From positions 1-6,696 of the forward strand of contig CAMTBF010000206.1 in assembly GCA_947068385.1 (NCBI GenBank): a DNA stretch of 6,696 nucleotides, given 5' to 3'. The translations under genes were made by a program, and so were the position numbers. Every line of letters starts with the position of its first letter. Position 1 is the stretch's first letter. Below the pieces are notes generated by a model. The model saw only the letters and a list, made by a program, of their open reading frames with translations, did no database searches and was not told the DNA's origin. The DNA comes from an uncultured Lachnospiraceae bacterium (GTDB lineage Bacteria; Bacillota; Clostridia; Lachnospirales; Lachnospiraceae). Positions 1-6,343 of the stretch are shown here, piece after piece.

Positions 1-1110
1 CAGGTACTCCATGAAATTCTGCTTGTTCTCCAATGCCGTGGTCGTTGGCCGACCAAGTTCTTCGCGTGCGCCGATAGAACACCTCGCTTCAATGAGCGAA
101 AGCTCTCCTCGCGCCTTTGCAGCAGACAGTTCCCTATCCAAGTCTTCAAGGCCATCTATGCTCACCGCATAAGGATAGCCACAGGCTTTCGCGATAGATA
201 CAAAATTAATGTCTGCCGCCACCGTAGGCATACCGCCCACCGTCTCATGGGCTCCGTTGTTGATGACGACGTGGATGAGGTTCTTCGGCCTGTTGGCGCC
301 AAGGACTGCCATGGAGCCCATATGCATCAGGACAGCGCCGTCGCCGTCTATGCACCAGACCCTCTGCTGCGGCTTATTGATTGCCACGCCAAGGGCGATG
401 GAGCTGCCATGCCCCATAGAGCCCACCGTCAGGAAATCGTACTTATGGCTCTGGCCATTTGCTGTCCTTATCTCGAACAGCTCACGGCTTGCCTTGCCAG
501 TGGTGCATACGATGGGGTCTTTCCCGCTTGCATCCACAATATGCCGGATGATTTCCTCGCGCACCATCTGGTTGTCGTTCCTATACTCCACCCTTGGAGC
601 ATCAGTTAAAGCACCTTTACGGATGACGAACGCCACATCCTTGCCGGTCGCTAACACATTGCGGAATTCTGCCATCGCAGACTCCACTTCGGCATCAGCG
701 GTCTCCTTGCCAATAACGAAATGCCCGATATCCATATCCTCCAGGAGCTTCAAGGTTACCTCCCCCTGATAGACATGCTGCGGCTCGTCATGGATCCCCG
801 GCTCGCCGCGCCAGCCGATGATGAACACCACGGGGATTGCATACACCTTATCGTTCAGGAGGCTTGCGACGGGGTTGATGATGTTCCCCTCGCCACTGTT
901 CTGCATATAGACCACAGGGACCTTTCCGGTGGCCAGATGGTATCCTGCGGCCAGGGCGGCGCAGTTCCCTTCATTGGCCGCGATGACATGATGGCGCGGG
1001 TCGATGCCATACGTATCCATCAGATAGTCGCAGAGCGCCCTCAGCTGGCTGTCCGGTATGCCGGTGTAGAAATCAGAGCCGATTGTCTCGACAAGTCTAT
1101 GTACCTTCAA
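1..1110 (-). CDS. ppd: Phosphonopyruvate decarboxylase, 3' end cut by window edge
   Basis: Thiamine-diphosphate enzyme that decarboxylates phosphonopyruvate to phosphonoacetaldehyde, the irreversible step that pulls the unfavourable PEP mutase reaction forward; expected in the cytosol. 370 codons are visible and none is a stop. Family members are about 375 residues, so only a few C-terminal residues should be missing. Visible signatures are FYTGIPDS (residues 14-21), the cofactor-activating glutamate in AANEG (E47), QNSGEGN (70-76), the family-typical GWRGEPG (99-105) followed by DEPQH, and the C-terminal TPP/Mg motif from GDG (256-258) to NN (284-285). The start is TTG at 1110: no ATG or GTG start lies between the preceding in-frame TAA and the conserved N-terminal motif, and GGAGGA sits at good spacing before the TTG. 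It follows pepM by 12 bp in the same frame. Distant relatives include sulfopyruvate decarboxylase, but the pepM and phnW neighbours settle the substrate. Confidence 0.95.
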   Translation of the reverse strand, partial: MKVHRLVETIGSDFYTGIPDSQLRALCDYLMDTYGIDPRHHVIAANEGNCAALAAGYHLATGKVPVVYMQNSGEGNIINPVASLLNDKVYAIPVVFIIGWRGEPGIHDEPQHVYQGEVTLKLLEDMDIGHFVIGKETADAEVESAMAEFRNVLATGKDVAFVIRKGALTDAPRVEYRNDNQMVREEIIRHIVDASGKDPIVCTTGKASRELFEIRTANGQSHKYDFLTVGSMGHGSSIALGVAINKPQQRVWCIDGDGAVLMHMGSMAVLGANRPKNLIHVVINNGAHETVGGMPTVAADINFVSIAKACGYPYAVSIDGLEDLDRELSAAKARGELSLIEARCSIGAREELGRPTTTALENKQNFMEYL

Positions 1111-1122
1111 TTCCTGTCCTCC

Positions 1123-2418
1123 TTAGATTTCATCGATCAGGGTGATGATGTCCTTGATTGGCATCAGCCTGTCATCCACTTCCTTCGCACGGTGGTACCT
1201 CAGGATGTCCTCCGCAGTCCGCTGCATGGCAGGGAACGCGCTCCTGGTCAGCTGGTTCGCATAGATGACGATGTTGACGCCATGCCGCGCAAGCTCGCTT
1301 TCCGTGATGACGTTGAAGCTCGAAGGCACCACCACGATTGGAGTGGCCTTGTCCCCTGCCCTGAACCTGTCGCAGAATCCCACTATCTCTGTGGGCTCTT
1401 TCTTACGGCTGTGGATCATGATCCCATCCGCGCCCGCCTTTACGAAGGCATGCGCCCGTTCCAGGGCGTCCTCCATCCCCTTCTCCAGGATCAGCGACTC
1501 TATCCGGGCAATGATCATGAAGTCATCGGTGAGCTGCGCCTTCTTTCCAGCCGCGATCTTGGCGCACATCTCCTCTATGGTGGCCTGGGTCTGTTCCACC
1601 TCAGTCCCGAACAGGCTGTTCTTCTTGAGCCCTTTCTTGTCCTCTATGATGACCGCCGAGACGCCCATCCGTTCCAGGCTCCTCACCGTATAGACGAAAT
1701 GCTCGGTAAGTCCGCCGGTATCCCCGTCAAAGATGATAGGCTTCGTGGTGACTTCCATGATGTCGTCGATTGTTCGGAAGCGGCTCGTCATGTCCACCAG
1801 CTCGATATCCGGCTTGCCCTTCGCAGTGCTGTCGCACAGGCTCGAGACCCACATGGCATCGAACTGGTCCAGCCTGCCCCCATGTTCGATGACCGTCTTT
1901 TCAACGATAAGGCCAGTAAGACCGCTGTGCGCTTCCATGACCTTTACGATGGATGTCATGGAGATGAGCTGGCGCAGCCGCCTCCTCCGATACTCCGGCA
2001 TGGCAAGCCTTTCCCGCAGCTGCAAGTCGATCTTCTTTACCTTTTCATTATAGGTATACGGGATATCCACCAATTCACCACCGTAGGCCTCCAGCAGCTC
2101 CCCCACATGGTCACGGATCGCACGCTCCGGCCCCACAAGCCAGTTGTCGCCATGCACGACATAATCCGGCTGCACGAGCGTGATCACATCATCATAGAGC
2201 ATATCGTCCTGGATGACGACCTCTTCTACCCCATCGATGCTCCGATAGAGCCTGATGCGCTCATCCTGGGATATGGTCGGGAACTTGTTGTAACGGATCA
2301 AGGCCTCATCGGAAAGGCAGCCGACTATCACCTTCCCCCTTTTGCGGGCCTCCTCGATTATATTGAGGTGACCATCATGGATGACATCCGTGCAGAAACA
2401 AGTATAGACCGTCTTCAT
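1123..2418 (-). CDS. pepM: Phosphoenolpyruvate mutase with N-terminal cytidylyltransferase-like domain
   Basis: Isomerises phosphoenolpyruvate to phosphonopyruvate, forming the C-P bond that starts phosphonate biosynthesis. The 431-residue protein has two parts. Residues about 1-130 are a nucleotidyltransferase-fold domain (CTP_transf_like, as in glycerol-3-phosphate cytidylyltransferase) with the HxGH motif at H14-H17. Residues about 145-431 are the mutase of the isocitrate lyase/PEP mutase superfamily, with W190-SS, the metal-binding FDGDTGG (D231, D233), the mutase-diagnostic EDKxxxKxNS (E259 to S268) and ARIES (R305). That motif separates it from phosphonopyruvate hydrolase, 2-methylisocitrate lyase and other relatives. 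The N-terminal domain is odd: where this fold usually carries an R/YTxGIST-type nucleotide-binding motif it reads IPYTYNEKV (119-127), so nucleotide binding may be lost. Its ATG overlaps the phnW stop as ATGA, suggesting coupled translation, and GGAAAGGAG precedes it. Confidence 0.97.
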   Translation of the reverse strand: MKTVYTCFCTDVIHDGHLNIIEEARKRGKVIVGCLSDEALIRYNKFPTISQDERIRLYRSIDGVEEVVIQDDMLYDDVITLVQPDYVVHGDNWLVGPERAIRDHVGELLEAYGGELVDIPYTYNEKVKKIDLQLRERLAMPEYRRRRLRQLISMTSIVKVMEAHSGLTGLIVEKTVIEHGGRLDQFDAMWVSSLCDSTAKGKPDIELVDMTSRFRTIDDIMEVTTKPIIFDGDTGGLTEHFVYTVRSLERMGVSAVIIEDKKGLKKNSLFGTEVEQTQATIEEMCAKIAAGKKAQLTDDFMIIARIESLILEKGMEDALERAHAFVKAGADGIMIHSRKKEPTEIVGFCDRFRAGDKATPIVVVPSSFNVITESELARHGVNIVIYANQLTRSAFPAMQRTAEDILRYHRAKEVDDRLMPIKDIITLIDEI

Positions 2419-3566
2419 CCTGCCTCTCCTTTCCTGTCCCTGTATACTACCGGCATCTTCACCCCAGTAGCGGCAAGGGCTTCCTTGAATACGATAAAAA
2501 AATCTTTGATATCAGCTTCGTCGATGGCTCCCAGGGCGCAGAGGCGGAATGTGTCTGTGGCCGATATCTTGCCAGGATAGATAGTGAATCCCCTCTCATA
2601 GCAGTAGTCGTGAACCTTCTCAAAATCCCAGTTCGGATCGTCCGGATAGATGGCAGAGGAGACAAGCCCGGCTCGCCACTCCGGCCTGACCACCTGTCTG
2701 AAGCCCATCTCGTCCAGGCCTTCATTGATGGCGTTGAACACACGGGTATGGCGGGCCCATTTTGCCTCCTCGCCCTCGGCCCAGTACTCCTTCATGGCCT
2801 GGATGGCGGCATATATGGCCTGCACCGGCGGGGTGAAGTGCATCTCGCCTGTCCGCTCGAAGAAGTCGTACTGCATGGCCAGGTTGCAGTAATAGGAGCG
2901 CTTTGGGTAGCCCTTGCTCCTCTCTATCAGCTCCCTGTTGCCCACGATGAAGCTCAGGCCGGTGAACGCCATCAAGCCCTTCTGTGCGCTGGCCATGCAG
3001 AAGTCGATATTGTCTTCCTCTATGTGTATCGGGCGCATGGCATAGGTGGAAGTGGTGTCCACGGTAAAGGTGGCGCCATACTTGTGGGCCAGGGCGCCGA
3101 TCTCCCTGATGGGGTTCAGGATGCCGGTGCCTGTCTCGTTATGGGTAGTATGCACAAGACCGATATCCGGATTCTCTTCCAGGACCTCCTCAGCCTTATC
3201 CAGATCAGGGCGCTGGTCCACCGGGAACTTAAGGTCGATGCAGGGAAGGCCGTAATACTGGCAGACCTCCGCTGCACGGGCAGAATACGCGCCGTTGTCC
3301 AGGACGAGCACCTTCTTCCCTTCCGGGAGGAGGCTGTTGATCGCCACATCGATGTTGATGGTGCCGCTGCCGCAGAACAGGACGCTGGTGTATTTCTGCA
3401 GATCTCCATGGACGATCCTCACCAGGTCCTCCCTCAGCCCTTTCATGAGGCCTGCGAACTCCTTTTCCCGGGGGCAGACATCCGGGACAACCTGCGCATA
3501 TTTCACTGTGTCCGTGGTGGTGGACGGTCCCGGATTCAACAATATGTTCCTTTTGATAGCCTGCAT
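2415..3566 (-). CDS. phnW: 2-aminoethylphosphonate transaminase (AEPT), class V PLP enzyme
   Basis: PLP-dependent aminotransferase. In the biosynthetic direction it converts phosphonoacetaldehyde plus an amino donor (alanine in characterised relatives) to 2-aminoethylphosphonate. The 383-residue protein has an N-terminal LLNPGPSTTT (9-18), the PLP-phosphate loop CGSGT (65-69), HNETGTG (142-148), the PLP-pyridine aspartate in VDTTSTYAM (D170), the Schiff-base lysine in SAQKGL (K196) and a C-terminal substrate arginine in FRLCALG (R341). The frame stays open well upstream, over the 3' end of the permease gene. ATG at 3566 is chosen because the conserved N-terminus begins there and GGAAGGAGAGGAG lies directly upstream; ATG at 3584 is a weaker alternative adding six residues. 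Catabolic PhnW runs the reverse reaction, but linkage to pepM and ppd indicates synthesis. Class V relatives such as alanine-glyoxylate aminotransferase are less likely here. Confidence 0.93.
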   Translation of the reverse strand: MQAIKRNILLNPGPSTTTDTVKYAQVVPDVCPREKEFAGLMKGLREDLVRIVHGDLQKYTSVLFCGSGTINIDVAINSLLPEGKKVLVLDNGAYSARAAEVCQYYGLPCIDLKFPVDQRPDLDKAEEVLEENPDIGLVHTTHNETGTGILNPIREIGALAHKYGATFTVDTTSTYAMRPIHIEEDNIDFCMASAQKGLMAFTGLSFIVGNRELIERSKGYPKRSYYCNLAMQYDFFERTGEMHFTPPVQAIYAAIQAMKEYWAEGEEAKWARHTRVFNAINEGLDEMGFRQVVRPEWRAGLVSSAIYPDDPNWDFEKVHDYCYERGFTIYPGKISATDTFRLCALGAIDEADIKDFFIVFKEALAATGVKMPVVYRDRKGEAG

Positions 3567-3645
3567 AAGCTCCTCTCCTTCCATAGTCCCTTTCCTCTCT
3601 TCTCCCTTCCGGATTCCCTTCCTTCTGGGCTCCTTTCCTTCCGAA
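3567..3645 (-). promoter_or_regulatory. Purine-rich intergenic leader with repeated Shine-Dalgarno-like motifs
   Basis: The 79 bp between the permease stop and the phnW ATG is almost entirely purine on the coding strand. It contains several GGAAGG, AAGGAG and GAGAGGAG repeats, of which only the last (about 3570-3582) is spaced to serve phnW. There is no hairpin with a T-run, so transcription should continue through it. The other motifs could be spare ribosome docking sites or simply relaxed sequence; no function is proven. Confidence 0.5.
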
Positions 3646-5121
3646 TCAGCCATCCCTCTCCGAGAAGGACTTCCGCTGCCTGACATAGAAGGCCATGCCG
3701 ACCGCAGCCCATACAGCCAGCATGATATAGCTCTCTTTGCCAAAATGGACGCCCTCCAGGCCGGGGATCGGCACCAGCTGCAGGACCATGAAGACGGTCG
3801 AAAACGCGACACCTGCGACCGCCATGGCCTTCAAGAAGCCTGTGCCGTCCCTGTCCCTTCGCAAGGCCACCAACGTTGCCGCCGAGGTAAAGAAGTATCC
3901 GATGCTGGCGCCGATGGCGCTCATGTCCACGAACCAGCCCAATGCCTCACGTCCAAGGACAGGGCCGGAGAGGGAGACGATGATGCAGAAAACGAGGGCG
4001 TTCCTGGGCGTGCCATGCCTCCTGTCCACGCGGCAGAACCATCCGGGGAGATAGCCGTCCCGGCCCATGGAGTACATGAGGCGGCTGGACGCGAGGTAGA
4101 AGCCCATGATGCCGGAAAGGACCGCGCAGGATACCCCAAGCCCCACCAGAGCCTTGCCAGAGGCTCCCATCAGCTCCTCCGCGGCAACGAGGACGACCCA
4201 TTCCCCGGCCATGACCCGATCCGGCCAGTTCTCCAGGGCAGCTGCGGCCACGGCGTTGTTGCAGGTGTACACGAAGCAGCCGAACAGGATGGCGATGACC
4301 ATGATGAAGGAGACCTTCCTGAAGCTGAAGTCGAACTCCTCCGCAGCCTGGGGGATGGCGTCGAACCCCACATACGCCCAGGGCGCGATCGCGAAGGTGG
4401 CCAGGATGGCCCCCATGATCCCAGCCGCCCCATGGTGGGCATACCGGCCTATCCCTGGCGCGGCGGCACCGGCTGCCATTGCCGCATCCTTGTCGAACCC
4501 CCAGATCGGCTCCATATGGATGCCCTTTGCCTTGCTTGACACCAAAGCGGCGATAAACAGCGTGAACACACAGACGGCCAGGAGGGAACTGAGCATGGTC
4601 TGCACGACCGCGGCCTTCTGCACCCCTATGATGTTCAGCCAGCCAAAGAGCATGAGGATGGCGGATGCCAGCAGCATCTCGCCCATGTAGATATCGAACC
4701 CGGCGATGGTATAATGGAAACCGAACTTCAGAATATCCGCCGGGCCGTCCAGGCCGTCTACGATCAGGCCGATGGCAGTGCTGTTCATCGGCACGTTCGT
4801 CAGGTACGCGGCCACAAGGAACCAGCCGCAGATGAAGGCCGCGTCCTTGCCGAAGCAGTTCCTGGTGAAGGTGAACTCACCGCCTGCCCTCGGATACTTG
4901 GGGACCATATAGGCATAGCTGAAGGCGATGACGATCATCACCAGCGCGCCGAGGGCCATGGCTATCGCCGTGCCGGCGACACCGGAATTGCTCAGGAACT
5001 TCTTTCCGGGGTTTATGAAGCTCCCCCATCCGATTATGCATCCGAAGGCAATCGCCCAGACGTGCATGGGGCTGAGCCGCCGCTTTAGGGAGTTTCCATC
5101 GTTCTGTACCTTGCTGCTCAT
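3646..5121 (-). CDS. APC-superfamily amino acid/amine permease
   Basis: Integral membrane secondary transporter of 491 residues, the usual length for the amino acid-polyamine-organocation (APC) family. About 12 hydrophobic segments can be counted, roughly at 20-38, 48-70, 95-115, 148-165, 176-196, 233-255, 270-292, 322-342, 375-390, 400-420, 430-450 and 464-480. The first has the APC glycine-rich unwound motif GCIIGWGSF (27-35); GGEFTF (80-85), GFDAIPQAAEE (252-262) and SRLMYSMGRDG (346-356) also match the family. ATG at 5121 follows GGGAAGGAAAC; the frame is open 41 codons further, but that extension reads as arginine/serine-rich junk overlapping pntC. The substrate cannot be read from sequence. 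Lying between pntC and phnW, it may import an amino donor such as alanine, or an amine related to 2-AEP or ethanolamine (APC includes ethanolamine permeases). A sampled line of this gene was the most GC-rich sampled in the window (about 68%). Confidence 0.9.
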   Translation of the reverse strand: MSSKVQNDGNSLKRRLSPMHVWAIAFGCIIGWGSFINPGKKFLSNSGVAGTAIAMALGALVMIVIAFSYAYMVPKYPRAGGEFTFTRNCFGKDAAFICGWFLVAAYLTNVPMNSTAIGLIVDGLDGPADILKFGFHYTIAGFDIYMGEMLLASAILMLFGWLNIIGVQKAAVVQTMLSSLLAVCVFTLFIAALVSSKAKGIHMEPIWGFDKDAAMAAGAAAPGIGRYAHHGAAGIMGAILATFAIAPWAYVGFDAIPQAAEEFDFSFRKVSFIMVIAILFGCFVYTCNNAVAAAALENWPDRVMAGEWVVLVAAEELMGASGKALVGLGVSCAVLSGIMGFYLASSRLMYSMGRDGYLPGWFCRVDRRHGTPRNALVFCIIVSLSGPVLGREALGWFVDMSAIGASIGYFFTSAATLVALRRDRDGTGFLKAMAVAGVAFSTVFMVLQLVPIPGLEGVHFGKESYIMLAVWAAVGMAFYVRQRKSFSERDG

Positions 5122-5149
5122 GTTTCCTTCCCTTCTTTTTGGTCTTTCT

Positions 5150-6052
5150 TCACACGTCATAGGTCCTGTCGATGGCCTTGAGCTCCTTGAAGGTGTCGAT
5201 CTCGACGATGTCCGCGTCGGAGCACTCCCGGATCTCCACTGCATAGTGTTCCTTCCGATAGACCAGCGGCACCTGTTCCCAGTAGCGTTCCTTGCCGCCT
5301 GGGGAGGTGTACACCTCGGCTATGTCCTGGGACAGCTTATGGCCATCCGCCTCGTCCCAGTAGGAGATGCCCACCATCTGCCAAATGTCGTCCCCTTCGC
5401 CGCCGACCTTCTCCTCGACTATCACGCCGTCCTTCACCCTGAAGCACCAGTCGTCGCTCCTCTCCTTCTTGATTGCGAGGAAATCGGATGTATAATGGTA
5501 CTTCCTGATGATCTTCGGGTTGGAGATCAGCAGGTCGGCCTCGAAGACATAGGAATTGGACAGCATGTACCGGGCGACCAGGGAAGAGCTGATGTTGTTC
5601 GCCTCGTTGTACACAGGGTTCTCCAGGAACTTGACCATGGGGTATTTATAAAGGAGCTGGTCGAACAGCTCGCCGAGGTAGCCCCGGACGATGTGGATCT
5701 CGTGGATGCCGGCTTCCAGGCAGGCGTCGATCAGGCGGTCGATGATGCGGGTGCCATGGACGCGGACAAGGGGCTTCGGCGTATTGAAGGTTATGGGCAC
5801 GAGGCGCGTCCCAAAGCCGGCCGCGATGAACACGGCCCTCTTGGCCCGATAGGGCTCCAATGCGTCTATGCCGGAATTCGTAATCGAGCCGTCGGACACG
5901 AAGCCAAGCTCTGCGAGCTCCTTCATCGTGCGGTTTATGGTGCCAAGGCTGTGCCCTGTGGTCTTTTCCAGGTCCCGCTGCGTCAATGGGGATTGGGCTG
6001 TCGCCAATGCTTCCAGCAGGTCGAACTGCTTTCTGGTCAGGTTCATGTTCAT
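5150..6052 (-). CDS. pntC: Winged-helix/LicC-family cytidylyltransferase, probable CTP:2-aminoethylphosphonate cytidylyltransferase
   Basis: Predicted to transfer CMP from CTP to 2-aminoethylphosphonate, giving CMP-2-AEP and pyrophosphate. The 300-residue protein joins two domains. Residues about 5-60 look like a MarR-type winged helix, with a recognition-helix-like stretch TTGHSLGTINRTMKEL (31-46). Residues about 71-300 are a LicC-like nucleotidyltransferase: the nucleotide loop AAGFGTR (77-83), PKPL with K93, GYLGELF (124-130), NEANNISS (149-156), the metal-binding EAD (171-173) and a late acidic segment ending in VEIDTFKEL (283-291). LicC in Streptococcus uses phosphocholine; the PntC branch, known from Treponema denticola, uses 2-AEP. 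The assignment here rests on the co-operonic pepM, ppd and phnW. The start is ATG at 6052, with AAAGGAAG just before; ATG at 6046 is also possible and would give a better-spaced site. It is the first gene of the operon, 28 bp before the permease. The winged helix could allow DNA binding or autoregulation, which is unproven. Confidence 0.85.
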   Translation of the reverse strand: MNMNLTRKQFDLLEALATAQSPLTQRDLEKTTGHSLGTINRTMKELAELGFVSDGSITNSGIDALEPYRAKRAVFIAAGFGTRLVPITFNTPKPLVRVHGTRIIDRLIDACLEAGIHEIHIVRGYLGELFDQLLYKYPMVKFLENPVYNEANNISSSLVARYMLSNSYVFEADLLISNPKIIRKYHYTSDFLAIKKERSDDWCFRVKDGVIVEEKVGGEGDDIWQMVGISYWDEADGHKLSQDIAEVYTSPGGKERYWEQVPLVYRKEHYAVEIRECSDADIVEIDTFKELKAIDRTYDV

Positions 6053-6110
6053 TTCTTCCTTTCTTTGTTCAGATTTTTGTTGTCAGTCGTCATGGCTTGG
6101 AACGAGTTCG

Positions 6111-6147
6111 GGGCTTTTTTTATGTAATTTGGGGCAATAAAAAGCCC
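6111..6147. repeat. Inverted repeat overlapping the terminator-like hairpin
   Basis: GGGCTTTTT at 6111-6119 is complementary to AAAAAGCCC at 6139-6147, giving a 9-bp stem with a 19-nt loop. The right arm is shared with the hairpin at 6139-6170, so only one of the two can form at a time. This resembles an attenuator in outline, but no leader peptide or ligand-binding fold was seen. Confidence 0.4.
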
Positions 6148-6170
6148 ATGTTCATTTGAACGGACTTTTT
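6139..6170 (-). terminator. Probable Rho-independent terminator, possibly bidirectional
   Basis: A-run, imperfect stem and T-run. The inner stem GTTCA/TGAAC (6150-6154 with 6157-6161) is perfect. Outside it, after a two-base bulge, CC pairs with GG, there is one mismatch, then G-C and AAAAA with TTTTT. On the minus strand the stem ends in GGGC followed by TTTTTATT, as expected for the end of the CDP-glycerol transferase transcript about 170 bp downstream of its stop. The plus strand also ends in TTTTT. It would separate that gene's transcription from pntC. Confidence 0.55.
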
Positions 6171-6256
6171 GTGGGAAATATTGAAGAGGTGCCAAGCGTA
6201 GCAAAGTTTTTAAAATCACACACGATATAACGGAGGGCTCCATTGCCAGATTTACA

Positions 6257-6282
6257 CCCATTATACAATGGGAGTTTTTATT
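6257..6282 (+). terminator. Hairpin with T-run on the plus strand
   Basis: CCCATT (6257-6262) pairs perfectly with AATGGG (6267-6272) around a 4-nt loop. C-G and A-T pairs extend the stem beyond one mismatch, and TTTTTATT follows at 6275-6282. The form is that of an intrinsic terminator for plus-strand transcription, yet no plus-strand gene is recognised here, so it may stop antisense transcripts or be incidental. Confidence 0.35.
6260..6265 (-). promoter_or_regulatory. Candidate -10 box for the phosphonate operon
   Basis: A perfect TATAAT on the minus strand, preceded by TTG. No good TTGACA-like hexamer lies 16-18 bp upstream, and the box sits inside a hairpin, so the call is weak. If used, it would give a leader of about 200 nt before pntC that runs through the 6139-6170 terminator-like hairpin. 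Confidence 0.22.
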
Positions 6283-6343
6283 CTGGTACTCCGTTTATCG
6301 CCACCTGCTAGTCTCCCCAGCTCTGCCAGGGGATTTATATCTG

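Larger units (their letters stand above)
6053..6343. other. AT-rich intergenic region between the polymer gene and the phosphonate operon
   Basis: This 291-bp gap must hold the operon's promoter if the operon is transcribed separately. No clear paired -35/-10 is visible close to pntC. A 70-codon minus-strand frame spans most of it (6261-6049), but it has no recognisable family, runs through the hairpins and overlaps the pntC start, so it is not called. Two inverted repeats with T-runs and one TATAAT are listed separately. No tRNA, known riboswitch or intact mobile element was recognised. Confidence 0.6.

Noticed and set aside
721..2580. Long plus-strand open frame (619 codons) antisense to ppd, pepM and phnW
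   Set aside because: It lies opposite three well-supported genes, its histidine/aspartate/arginine-rich composition is typical of an antisense shadow, and it shows no family motif.
3567..3812. N-terminal extension of the transaminase to 3812
   Set aside because: It overlaps the end of the permease gene in another frame, is basic and low-complexity, and the conserved class V N-terminus begins at 3566.
2610..4539. Plus-strand frames at 2610-3683 and 3295-4539
   Set aside because: Antisense to phnW and the permease, with no recognisable domains; open only because the opposite coding strand is GC-rich.
4928..6127. Plus-strand frame of 399 codons antisense to the permease start and pntC
   Set aside because: Shadow of pntC; low-complexity, no motif, and the minus-strand enzyme is unambiguous.
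6049..6261. 70-codon minus-strand frame upstream of pntC
   Set aside because: No family resemblance, passes through both arms of the hairpins and overlaps the pntC start; most likely intergenic.
6174..6343. Possible decayed insertion-sequence end in the AT-rich gap
   Set aside because: No terminal inverted repeat pair, target duplication or transposase fragment could be identified; a database search against IS termini would decide.
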